A DNA stretch of 18,613 nucleotides from Omnitrophica bacterium RBG_13_46_9 (GTDB lineage Bacteria; Omnitrophota; Gorgyraeia; JABMRN01; RBG-13-46-9): positions 5,519 through 24,131 of the forward strand of contig MHFD01000007.1 of the NCBI GenBank assembly GCA_001804045.1, read 5' to 3'. Positions 7,466 through 13,759 of this stretch are shown here, in pieces; within the stretch, counting starts at the first letter, position 1; the number at the start of each line of letters is the position of its first letter. The notes below the pieces were generated by a model. The model ran no database searches. It was not told the DNA's origin and saw nothing but the letters and a program-made list of their open reading frames with translations. The position numbers were made by a program, and so were the translations under genes.

Positions 7466-7902
7466 CGATAGGCTGCGACCACGGCGGTTACATATTGAAA
7501 GAACGCCTTAAAAAGTATCTATCCAGAAGGGGTTACGTCGCGGAAGATTTCGGCACAGACAGCCGGGACCCCGCGGACTACCCGCTTATAGGTTATGAGG
7601 TTGCCAAGAGCGTATCCGACGGCAGGTTCAAAAGGGCGATTCTCATATGTAAAACCGGTATCGGCATGTCTATAATAGCGAACAAATTACGTAACGTTCG
7701 TTCCGGCGTTTGCAATACGGTAGCCCAGGCCAGGACATCGAGGCTTCATAATGACACAAATGTCTTAAGTCTGGCCGCGAAATACATAAATTTTGGCGAA
7801 GCAGAAAAAATCGTTAGCGTATGGCTGAAGACAGAGGCGCTGAGCGGCAGGCATAGAAGAAGGGTAAGACAGATCGGGCGGTTGGAGAAAAATATTCCCT
7901 AG
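7450..7902 (+). CDS. rpiB: Ribose-5-phosphate isomerase B
   Basis: RpiB interconverts ribose-5-phosphate and ribulose-5-phosphate, linking pentose metabolism to PRPP for the purine and histidine genes around it. The 150-aa product has the family length. GCDHGGY at 8-14 and DPADYP near 40-45 are typical, and HNDTNVLSL is the usual phosphate-site segment. The catalytic-cysteine loop reads CKTGIGMSIIANK with C67; most RpiB proteins I know have CGTGIGMS, so Gly is replaced by Lys at 68. The start follows GAGGG (7436-7440) with 9 nt spacing and lies within the end of the phosphatase gene. The C-terminus (SGRHRRRVRQIGRLE) matches the family. Confidence 0.94.
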   Translation: MAERIAIGCDHGGYILKERLKKYLSRRGYVAEDFGTDSRDPADYPLIGYEVAKSVSDGRFKRAILICKTGIGMSIIANKLRNVRSGVCNTVAQARTSRLHNDTNVLSLAAKYINFGEAEKIVSVWLKTEALSGRHRRRVRQIGRLEKNIP

Positions 7903-7932
7903 AGAATTTTCTGGAGGGGTTGCGCGGGTTTT

Positions 7933-7970
7933 CTGCGCCTAGAAGGCGCGGCCGCGGTCTTAGGGAAGAC
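7933..7970 (+). promoter_or_regulatory. Two consecutive hairpins in the glyA leader
   Basis: CTGCGCC (7933-7939) pairs with GGCGCGG (7945-7951) around TAGAA with one G-U pair. Directly after it GTCTT (7957-7961) pairs with AAGAC (7966-7970) around AGGG. A strong GGAGGGG (7913-7919) lies just upstream and fits no start codon. I find no match to the glycine or tetrahydrofolate riboswitches as I know them. Role unknown. Confidence 0.4.
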
Positions 7971-8009
7971 GGGTCAACCCTTTTGATTTCAGCAAAATCA
8001 GAGAAAAAA

Positions 8010-9269
8010 GTGAGACACTTAAAAAAAACGGATCCACAGATTTACAAAGCGATATTGGATGAAACCAGGCGCCAGAACGATAAGCTGGAGCTGATAGCGA
8101 GCGAGAATTTCATAAGCAGAGCTGTCATCGAGGCGGAAGCCTGCGTTATGACCAATAAGTACGCCGAAGGATACCCCGGCCGGAGGTGGTATAAAGGATG
8201 CGAGTTTGTCGACATAGTAGAGGATCTGGCCATAGAAAGGGCGAAAAAACTTTTTGGGGCCGAACATGTCAATGTCCAGCCTCACTCCGGCTCTCAGGCT
8301 AACATGGCTGTGTATTTCTCCATGCTCAGCATGGGAGACACTGTTTTGGCGATGGATCTTAGGTGCGGAGGCCATCTGACCCACGGCCATATCCATAACT
8401 TTTCAGGCAAATATTTTAATATCATAGGATATGGTGTAAGCAGGAAAACGGAGACTTTAGACTATGACCAGATATGGGATCTGGCAAAGACATATAAACC
8501 AAAGATGATACTTGCGGGCGCGAGCGCTTACCCCAGGATAATCGATTTTAAAAGTTTTAGAGAAATCTGCGATGATACGGGCGCTTTTCTTCTGGTGGAT
8601 ATGGCCCATATCGCAGGGCTCGTTGCCGCAGGGCTGCATCCTAACCCGGTGCCTTATGCGGAATTTGTCACGACGACCACCCATAAGACATTGCGTGGCC
8701 CGCGTTCGGGTATGATCCTATGCAAGAAAAGATTTGCCAAAAAGATAGATGCGGAGGTCTTTCCCGGCATACAGGGAGGGCCTTTGATGCATATCATAGC
8801 GGCCAAGGCTGTCTGTCTCAAGGAGGCGCTAGAGCCGTCGTTCAGGAAATATCAGCATCAGATCGTAAAAAACGCCAGGGCGCTTGCGGACGCCCTTGCG
8901 CAAAAAAATTATAGAATAGTCTCGGGCGGTACGGACAATCACCTTCTTTTGGTTGACCTGTCGGATAAGCATATTACGGGCCGGGATGCGGCAGAGGTTT
9001 TGGACAAAGTCGGAATAATCGTCAATAAGAATCTCATTCCTTTCGATAAAGAGAGCCCGGCCGTGACAAGCGGTTTACGTCTTGGAACCCCTGCCCTTAC
9101 CACGCGCGGAATGAAAGAAAAAGAGATGGCCGAGATTGCGGAACTGATCGATACGACGCTTAAGGGCTTCAGGGATGGCAGTAAGCTTTTTTCTGTAGGG
9201 AAAGAGGTAAAGAAGCTCGCAGGGGGGTTCCCGATATATCAGGATCTGATAAGAGACTTTAAAAAATGA
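8010..9269 (+). CDS. glyA: Serine hydroxymethyltransferase
   Basis: GlyA converts serine and tetrahydrofolate to glycine and 5,10-methylene-THF, feeding PurD (glycine) and the formyl-transfer steps of purine synthesis. It is a cytoplasmic PLP enzyme. I choose GTG 8010, giving 419 aa. The distance to the DP and KLELIASENF motifs then equals that of the Geobacillus stearothermophilus enzyme as I recall it, and the PLP lysine in TTTTHKTLRGPRSG becomes K226 as there. The frame remains open to a TTG at 7920, but that stretch contains two hairpins and reads as low-quality, Arg-rich protein. Other motifs are KYAEGYPGRRWYKGC, NVQPHSGSQANMAVY and VDMAHIAGLVAAGLHPNP. The ribosome site before GTG is weak. 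Confidence 0.95.
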   Translation: MRHLKKTDPQIYKAILDETRRQNDKLELIASENFISRAVIEAEACVMTNKYAEGYPGRRWYKGCEFVDIVEDLAIERAKKLFGAEHVNVQPHSGSQANMAVYFSMLSMGDTVLAMDLRCGGHLTHGHIHNFSGKYFNIIGYGVSRKTETLDYDQIWDLAKTYKPKMILAGASAYPRIIDFKSFREICDDTGAFLLVDMAHIAGLVAAGLHPNPVPYAEFVTTTTHKTLRGPRSGMILCKKRFAKKIDAEVFPGIQGGPLMHIIAAKAVCLKEALEPSFRKYQHQIVKNARALADALAQKNYRIVSGGTDNHLLLVDLSDKHITGRDAAEVLDKVGIIVNKNLIPFDKESPAVTSGLRLGTPALTTRGMKEKEMAEIAELIDTTLKGFRDGSKLFSVGKEVKKLAGGFPIYQDLIRDFKK

Positions 9270-9291
9270 TTACCTTGATTTTTCGCATTCT

Positions 9292-9771
9292 ATGAGGAAA
9301 AGATTTAAAGCGGACATAAAAAAAATATCCAGACCGGATTGGGACCGTTATTTTTTATCCATATCGAAATTGATATCAGAACGCTCGACCTGCCTGCGGA
9401 GAAAGGTAGGAGCGGTTTTGGTAAAAGATAAGAGAATCCTGGCCACCGGCTATAACGGCGCGCCATCCAACATAACACACTGCGATGAGACAGGATGCCT
9501 GAGAGAGGAGCTGTCAGTCCCCCCGGGCCAGCGACATGAACTCTGCCGTGGCCTTCATGCGGAACAGAACGCCCTTCTTCAGGCTGCTCTTCACGGCGTA
9601 AGCGTGGAGGGCGCAAAAATTTATACCACTGTACAGCCCTGCATCATATGCGCAAAAATGCTTATTAACGCCGGCATACAGGAGATTATAATAACAGGCC
9701 ATTATCCGGACAGGATGGCGAGAGACTTCTTAAAGGAAGCGCGGGTAAGGGTTCGGATAATCAAGAAGTGA
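9292..9771 (+). CDS. dCMP deaminase (ComEB-like cytidine/deoxycytidylate deaminase)
   Basis: The protein probably deaminates dCMP to dUMP, the precursor of dTMP. The 159-aa product shows the zinc-dependent deaminase core: HAE at residues 89-91 (zinc ligand H89, proton shuttle E91) and PCIIC at 116-120 (ligands C117 and C120). The inserted Cys-rich segment CDETGCLREE...HELCRG before HAE is typical of dCMP deaminases rather than of cytidine or tRNA deaminases. The start at ATG 9292 gives about 14 residues before the usual RPDWDRYFLSIS opening and lacks a clear ribosome site, but no better start is nearby. It lies 22 bp after glyA. A tandem repeat separates it from nrdR, its classical neighbour. 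Confidence 0.9.
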   Translation: MRKRFKADIKKISRPDWDRYFLSISKLISERSTCLRRKVGAVLVKDKRILATGYNGAPSNITHCDETGCLREELSVPPGQRHELCRGLHAEQNALLQAALHGVSVEGAKIYTTVQPCIICAKMLINAGIQEIIITGHYPDRMARDFLKEARVRVRIIKK

Positions 9772-9790
9772 AAGTAAACATTTTATTAGC

Positions 9791-9949
9791 GTCTAGCGAT
9801 TAGCGTCTAGTAAAAAAGATTTCCGTTACTATCTAATAACCAGGTCTAGTGATTAACGTCTAGTAAAAGAGATTTTTATTACTATCTAATCACTAGGTCT
9901 AGCAATTAGTGTCTAGTAAAAGAGACTTTTATTGCTATCTAATCGCTAG
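9791..9949 (+). repeat. Three tandem 53-bp CTAG-rich hairpin units
   Basis: Three units of exactly 53 bp (9791-9843, 9844-9896, 9897-9949) each start GTCTAG. Each carries a second GTCTAG and a TAAAARAGA core. Unit 2 folds perfectly: CTAGTGATTA (9846-9855) pairs with TAATCACTAG (9887-9896), and inside it TAGTAA (9861-9866) pairs with TTACTA (9879-9884). Unit 3 folds with one mismatch in the outer stem, while the unit 1 outer stem is degenerate. Nine CTAG tetramers occur between 9791 and 9956. A further CTAG word ends 12 bp before the nrdR ATG, so the array takes the place where a Shine-Dalgarno sequence would be. A related element fills the gap after hisG. Confidence 0.9.
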
Positions 9950-9967
9950 ACGCTAGATGCTTGTATT

Positions 9968-10417
9968 ATGAAATGCCCCTACTGTCGAAGCAAGAGAGAC
10001 AAAGTCGTCGATTCCCGCACCATCCGCAGCAGCCAGTCGATCCGCAGGAGGAGAGAGTGCCTCAGGTGCCATAAAAGGTATACCACCTACGAGTATGTAG
10101 AAAAAATCCCTGTTATGGTGATAAAATCCGACGGCCGACGGGAGGCGTTTGACAGAAAAAAGATTTTGAACGGCCTGATAAAAGCATGCGAAAAAAGGCC
10201 GATAAGCCTGGAGAGATTAGAGAACATTGTGGCGAGGATCGAGTCACAGCTTCAAAATAAATTCCTGAAAGAGATAAAATCCAAAGTTATCGGAGAGATG
10301 GTCATGGCGCATCTGCGCAAACTCGACGAAATTGCTTATGTAAGATTCGCTTCCGTATACCGCCAATTCCGCGATGTCTCGCAGTTCATGAAGGAATTAA
10401 ACAAGTTCCTGAAATAA
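9968..10417 (+). CDS. nrdR: Transcriptional repressor NrdR
   Basis: NrdR senses ATP/dATP and represses ribonucleotide reductase operons by binding paired NrdR boxes. The 149-aa product has the family length and both domains: an N-terminal zinc ribbon (C3, C6, C31, C34 in MKCPYC and CLRC) with the typical VVDSRTIRSSQSIRRRREC between, and an ATP-cone from about residue 48 (VMVIKSDGRREAFDRKKILNGL) to about 135. Its start lacks a ribosome site because the 53-bp repeat array runs almost up to it, so translation may be weak or leader-dependent. Company with glyA and a dCMP deaminase is common. No nrd structural gene lies in the window. Confidence 0.97.
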   Translation: MKCPYCRSKRDKVVDSRTIRSSQSIRRRRECLRCHKRYTTYEYVEKIPVMVIKSDGRREAFDRKKILNGLIKACEKRPISLERLENIVARIESQLQNKFLKEIKSKVIGEMVMAHLRKLDEIAYVRFASVYRQFRDVSQFMKELNKFLK

Positions 10418-10428
10418 CGAAAATACCT

Positions 10429-11892
10429 TTAAATCTTGTCCAGGTTTACATTGAGGAAAGAGCCCGCCGCTGATTCTGATAACCAGTCCTGGAGGGCTTT
10501 CATCTTTTTCGCGGCGAGAATCTTGTCTCTGTAATTCTCCTTCTCCATTTCGTATTTTCCTTCGTCTATAAATTGAAATTCCAAAGGCTCGATAAGGACA
10601 AAACCTTTTCTTGTCTGGATAGGCGCTGAAGTTTTTCCCGCTCCTAATGCGAAGGCGTCCTCCGTGATCTCATACGATTCCCCCACCCCTTGCACATAGT
10701 CAAATCTCGAGACGAAATCCGTCTGAAGGAGTTCCAGGCTGTGTTTTTGCGCCAGTTCCTTTAAGGAGATGCCGCTCTCCGCAGCTTCTTCGTATAGACT
10801 TTGCGCCCTTTCCCCGGCAAGCGCCAGCGCCTTTTCGTCTTTCAGGGTCTCCATGATGAACAGGCGCGCCTCGTCGACTGTTTTAAGACGTGAAAGGATC
10901 TTTTCCTTCACCCTTATGATGTAAGATACGCCCCTTTCATCTTCGGAGATTATAGGCAGGATATCCAATAACGGCCTCATCCTGAAAGAGATACCGCTTA
11001 TCTCTTTTGCGCTGCCTATCTCCGGGACGATTTCATCCTGGGAGAATGCCGGCGTTTCCTTAATCTCAAGACCCAGTTTTTGGGCCACTTTTTCCATATC
11101 CCGCGGCCTGGCCTTCAGTTTTTCATAAGCCGCCTTAAGGTCCGCTAACGCTTTTTGTTTTTCCCCTTCCTCCTTGTGGGGGAAGGATATATACTGGAGC
11201 AAGACTTTTTCCGGCTCTATGAAGCGGTCCTTACCTTTTTCGTAAAAAGCCCCTATTTCGTCTTCGGAAATATTTACTCCGGCTTTGAAATCACTTTTGT
11301 CTATCAGGATGTAGTAAACCTTTGCCTTTTCGAACTCATTTTTGTAAGCCTTGCGCAGCTCTTCATCCGAGACAGTTACATTTTTTACAATGCCTGCCCT
11401 GTATTTCGTATTAATTAGAAATTTCCTTACGCTTTCTTCGAAGGCCCTCGGGTTTATGCCTAAGTTATTTTTCAGGATGTAGTTGTATATCCTATTGTCA
11501 AACGAGCCGTCCCTTACAAAGAGGGGGTGTCTGGTCACAAATCCGACGACCTCCTTGTCCGATACGGAGGTCCTCTCTTTATTTGCCATATTCCATATTA
11601 TCAGGTTTTCCCACGCGAACCTGTTCAGAAATTTTCTGTCATTCTGGATTTTACTGAGTATCTGCGGCTGGTTGAAATAGCTTAAAAGTAACCCGATCTG
11701 GACGTCTTTGATGCTTTCTATGAACTTGTCTACGGATATTTTTTTGCCGTCGATCGAGCCGATATATTGATCAGAGGAATCCTGTTTTGAAAGACTGCCT
11801 GCCCCCCAAATGACAAAGGCGGGTATGATAATGATTGCCAGTGCCCAAAGTATGCGTTTAGCTATTTTTTTCTTCCGCAGGAAATTAAGCAT
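10429..11892 (-). CDS. Membrane-anchored SurA/PpiD-like peptidyl-prolyl isomerase or chaperone
   Basis: This is probably a periplasmic folding chaperone tethered to the inner membrane. I take ATG 11892 (487 aa), with AGGG just upstream; a GTG two codons earlier is also possible. The N-terminus is basic (LRKKKIAKR), followed by one membrane segment at about residues 14-30, as in PpiD. A SurA_N-like helical region follows (DGKKISVDKFIESI to about 190), then a parvulin-like region at about 215-330 (YISFPHKEEGEK...YIIRVKEK). A C-terminal helical part ends with QTRKGFVLIEPLEF. The parvulin core is hard to recognise and may be catalytically weak. It converges on nrdR with 11 bp between the stops and stands alone on the minus strand. 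Confidence 0.8.
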   Translation of the reverse strand: MLNFLRKKKIAKRILWALAIIIIPAFVIWGAGSLSKQDSSDQYIGSIDGKKISVDKFIESIKDVQIGLLLSYFNQPQILSKIQNDRKFLNRFAWENLIIWNMANKERTSVSDKEVVGFVTRHPLFVRDGSFDNRIYNYILKNNLGINPRAFEESVRKFLINTKYRAGIVKNVTVSDEELRKAYKNEFEKAKVYYILIDKSDFKAGVNISEDEIGAFYEKGKDRFIEPEKVLLQYISFPHKEEGEKQKALADLKAAYEKLKARPRDMEKVAQKLGLEIKETPAFSQDEIVPEIGSAKEISGISFRMRPLLDILPIISEDERGVSYIIRVKEKILSRLKTVDEARLFIMETLKDEKALALAGERAQSLYEEAAESGISLKELAQKHSLELLQTDFVSRFDYVQGVGESYEITEDAFALGAGKTSAPIQTRKGFVLIEPLEFQFIDEGKYEMEKENYRDKILAAKKMKALQDWLSESAAGSFLNVNLDKI

Positions 11893-11943
11893 TGCCACCC
11901 TATTTCGGTGATCACATAAAAATCAGCGTTACGGTAATTACTC

Positions 11944-11981
11944 AAGATGAGAATAGCTTATTATATGCATTCTCCCATCTT
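11944..11981. promoter_or_regulatory. Inverted repeat across the minus-strand promoter (possible operator)
   Basis: AAGATGAGAAT (11944-11954) is complementary to ATTCTCCCATCTT (11969-11981): six pairs, a two-base CC bulge and five more pairs. It spans the -10 box and most of the spacer of the PpiD-like promoter. This is where a repressor would bind, or where a hairpin would form in the DNA. Only the pairing is seen; no regulator is known. Confidence 0.35.
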
Positions 11982-11988
11982 ATGGCAA
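11960..11988 (-). promoter_or_regulatory. Promoter of the PpiD-like gene (minus strand)
   Basis: Read on the minus strand, TTGCCA (11983-11988) and TATAAT (11960-11965) are separated by exactly 17 bp. Start of transcription would be near 11953, some 60 nt before ATG 11892. Confidence 0.65.
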
Positions 11989-12069
11989 GCTTTTTTAACC
12001 TTTTAATACATCCCCATTATTGATATAATATCCGTTTATGGAGCCCCAAAAACAGGCTATAACTAAAAT

Positions 12070-12645
12070 ATGCCGAAAGAAATAGAGACAAAATTCAAGA
12101 TAGCATCCGCAAATGTCCTTAAAAGGAAATTAAAAAACATAGGGGCGGTGTTTGTATCCAAAGGATTGGAACGGGACATCTATTATAATAGCCCCTGCGG
12201 GTACTTCAGCCCCTCCGGAGGAGTGATACGTCTAAGGTCCTGCGGAAATAAATGCGTCTTTACGGTAAAGAAGCCTGTCGGCGGAAGAAGACCCCGTATA
12301 TATAAAATATGTGATGAGCTGGAGGTGGGTATCGATGATGCGGATACGTTTAATGATATTCTTATCAAGCTGGGCTTCGTGCCTTGTTTTCGGAAAGAGA
12401 AGATAAGGGAAACATATAGATGGAAAGAAGCTAAAATATTGGTCGATAGGCTTCCCTATCTGGGGTACTACGCAGAGATAGAGGCCCCAAGGAAGAGGAT
12501 AAAAGAGTTAGCATATTTATTGGGTTTTAATATGGATAACGGCATATCCGGCACGTACCTGGAACTGTTTAATAGCTATAAAGAGTTTTACGGAAAGCGG
12601 AAAGTAGAACTTAGATTTGCGCGGAAGAGACGCGGCGGGCGATGA
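12070..12645 (+). CDS. CYTH-domain protein (class IV adenylate cyclase CyaB / thiamine triphosphatase superfamily)
   Basis: The 191-aa product opens with EIETKF at residues 4-9, the ExExK signature of CYTH triphosphate-tunnel enzymes. Typical tunnel strands follow: RDIYYNSP, VIRLRS (about 52-57), FTVKKP, CDELEVGI, EKIRETYRW and ILVDRLPYLGYYAEIE near 118-133. The superfamily hydrolyses or cyclises triphosphate compounds with divalent metal; members are CyaB, ThTPase and inorganic triphosphatases. CyaB-type is the closest impression, but the substrate cannot be read from the sequence. The C-terminus is basic (RKVELRFARKRRGGR). A TATAAT at 12024-12029 may serve as -10 but has a poor -35. The stop overlaps the aldolase start by 4 bp, so the two are coupled. 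Confidence 0.88.
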   Translation: MPKEIETKFKIASANVLKRKLKNIGAVFVSKGLERDIYYNSPCGYFSPSGGVIRLRSCGNKCVFTVKKPVGGRRPRIYKICDELEVGIDDADTFNDILIKLGFVPCFRKEKIRETYRWKEAKILVDRLPYLGYYAEIEAPRKRIKELAYLLGFNMDNGISGTYLELFNSYKEFYGKRKVELRFARKRRGGR

Positions 12646-13274
12646 CAGGTAAAGACATAAGAGAGAGATTGATCCGGATCGGCAGAAAAGCCGTGAAATA
12701 TAAACTTGTTTTTGCCTCGGGCGGCAACATAAGCGTGCGGTATGGATGCGGGATGTATATCAAAACAAAGGGAGCCAGGCTTGATTCATCCAATGGGAAG
12801 AATTACATGTGGGCAGATTTAAATACCGGAAGGCGCACGGCAAAAGTCGGTATCGTCCCCAGCGCAGAGAAATATATGCATGGCGCCTGTTATAAAGCGA
12901 GGAAAGATATAAACGCTGTTTTGCATTTTCATCCCGTTTTCTCCACAGCAGTAGCTAATTCACGGATAAAATTAGGGCCCATAAGTTACGAACTTTTGGC
13001 GTGTCTGGGGTCAGGGATTTTACGGGCGAAATACAAACCCGCTGGATCTATGTCACTTGCCATAGAGATAGCGTCGCTTTTGAAAAAAACAAACGCTGTC
13101 CTTATGCCTAACCACGGATTATTGACGGTTGGGAGGGATCTGGATGAGGCATTCGAAAGAGCTCTTGCTGTTGAGCGCGCCTGCCAGACACTTGTCTTTT
13201 CTCGCCTTTTGGGACTTTTTACGTTCCTGCCTAAGAAAGAGGCGAAGCGGATCATCGCTTTCACGAGGCCATAA
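12642..13274 (+). CDS. Class II aldolase/adducin family protein
   Basis: A zinc-dependent sugar-phosphate aldolase or epimerase of 210 aa, in the fuculose-1-phosphate aldolase, ribulose-5-phosphate 4-epimerase and methylthioribulose-1-phosphate dehydratase family. SGGNISVR at about 26-33 is the phosphate loop. PSAEKYMH (73-80) holds the catalytic acid E76. HFHP (95-98) gives two zinc histidines, H95 and H97, and NHGLLTVG (157-164) gives the third, H158. YKPAGSMSLA near 127-136 is the second phosphate segment. The natural sugar phosphate is not evident. It overlaps the CYTH gene by 4 bp (ATGA), an unusual pairing, and about 485 bp with a palindromic element separate it from hisG. Confidence 0.92.
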   Translation: MTGKDIRERLIRIGRKAVKYKLVFASGGNISVRYGCGMYIKTKGARLDSSNGKNYMWADLNTGRRTAKVGIVPSAEKYMHGACYKARKDINAVLHFHPVFSTAVANSRIKLGPISYELLACLGSGILRAKYKPAGSMSLAIEIASLLKKTNAVLMPNHGLLTVGRDLDEAFERALAVERACQTLVFSRLLGLFTFLPKKEAKRIIAFTRP

Positions 13275-13346
13275 GCCCGGGGTACGCCGCAGGCCGGAAA
13301 TCCGGACTTGAAGCCTATGACCCAAAGGGTAATATCATATTAAGAG

Positions 13347-13609
13347 CCTTCCCCAGCGTATTGTAATGTTTTCGATGTTACGTTACACACTTTGGCACGG
13401 ATACACACGTATTTAAGTCAGGTTATCAGGGTATCAGTCTATGGGGTATCAGGGTATCGGGTAATCAGGATAGTCGGGCAGCAAACCTGATAACCCGATA
13501 TCCGGATGACCGATATCCGGATACCCTGATGACCCAACGTATATCATCCGTGTTAATCCGTGTATAATGTAACGAAGCGATCCAAATAATACACCTTCCC
13601 CAGCGTATT
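13347..13609. mobile_element. MITE-like palindromic element flanked by 16-bp direct repeats
   Basis: CCTTCCCCAGCGTATT occurs at 13347-13362 and again at 13594-13609. Between them 13381-13574 is one long imperfect palindrome: CGTTACA (13381-13387) against TGTAACG (13568-13574), then ACGGAT...ACACG words against CGTGT...ATCCGT. The central arms TATCGGGTAATCAGG (13455-13469) and CCTGATAACCCGATA (13486-13500) pair with one mismatch. Short words such as GGTATCAG and CCGGATA repeat inside the arms. It has no coding capacity. Direct repeats around a palindrome suggest a non-autonomous insertion, though 16 bp is long for a target duplication. The right repeat ends 3 bp before the hisG -35. Confidence 0.55.
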
Positions 13610-13612
13610 ATC

Positions 13613-13641
13613 TTGACACAATATCATGATTTAGATAAAAT
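13613..13641 (+). promoter_or_regulatory. Sigma70-type promoter of hisG
   Basis: TTGACA (13613-13618), a 17-bp spacer and TAAAAT (13636-13641, five of six matches). Transcription would begin near 13649, giving a leader of about 110 nt. The promoter lies at the right edge of the palindromic element. Confidence 0.65.
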
Positions 13642-13648
13642 ATAAAGA

Positions 13649-13700
13649 CCTGCATCGCAGGTAAAGACCAAAAGGCGTTTTGGGGATCCATACGCCAAAA
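13649..13700 (+). promoter_or_regulatory. Structured hisG leader with competing hairpins
   Basis: ACCTGC/GCAGGT (13648-13653 and 13657-13662) closes a three-base loop right at the predicted transcript start. Then CCAAAA (13668-13673) can pair with TTTTGG (13678-13683). That same TTTTGG can pair instead with CCAAAA at 13695-13700, and GGCGT (13674-13678) can pair with ACGCC (13692-13696). These pairings exclude each other, the usual logic of a switch or attenuator. No His-codon-rich leader peptide and no T-box core are seen, and no oligo-U tail follows. Confidence 0.4.
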
Positions 13701-13759
13701 TATTAAGACGTTCCCAAGGAAAAGGTACGGTCTCAAAATCAAGAAGGGTCTGTGAAAAC

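Noticed and set aside
7920..8009. TTG start for glyA with 30 more residues
   Set aside because: The Shine-Dalgarno touches the TTG with no spacing, the stretch folds into hairpins, and the GTG at 8010 gives the family N-terminus and K226.
9791..9949. CRISPR array
   Set aside because: The repeats are contiguous 53-bp units without spacers, and no cas genes are nearby.
13649..13759. T-box or histidine attenuator before hisG
   Set aside because: No T-box core sequence, no run of His codons, no terminator with U-tail.
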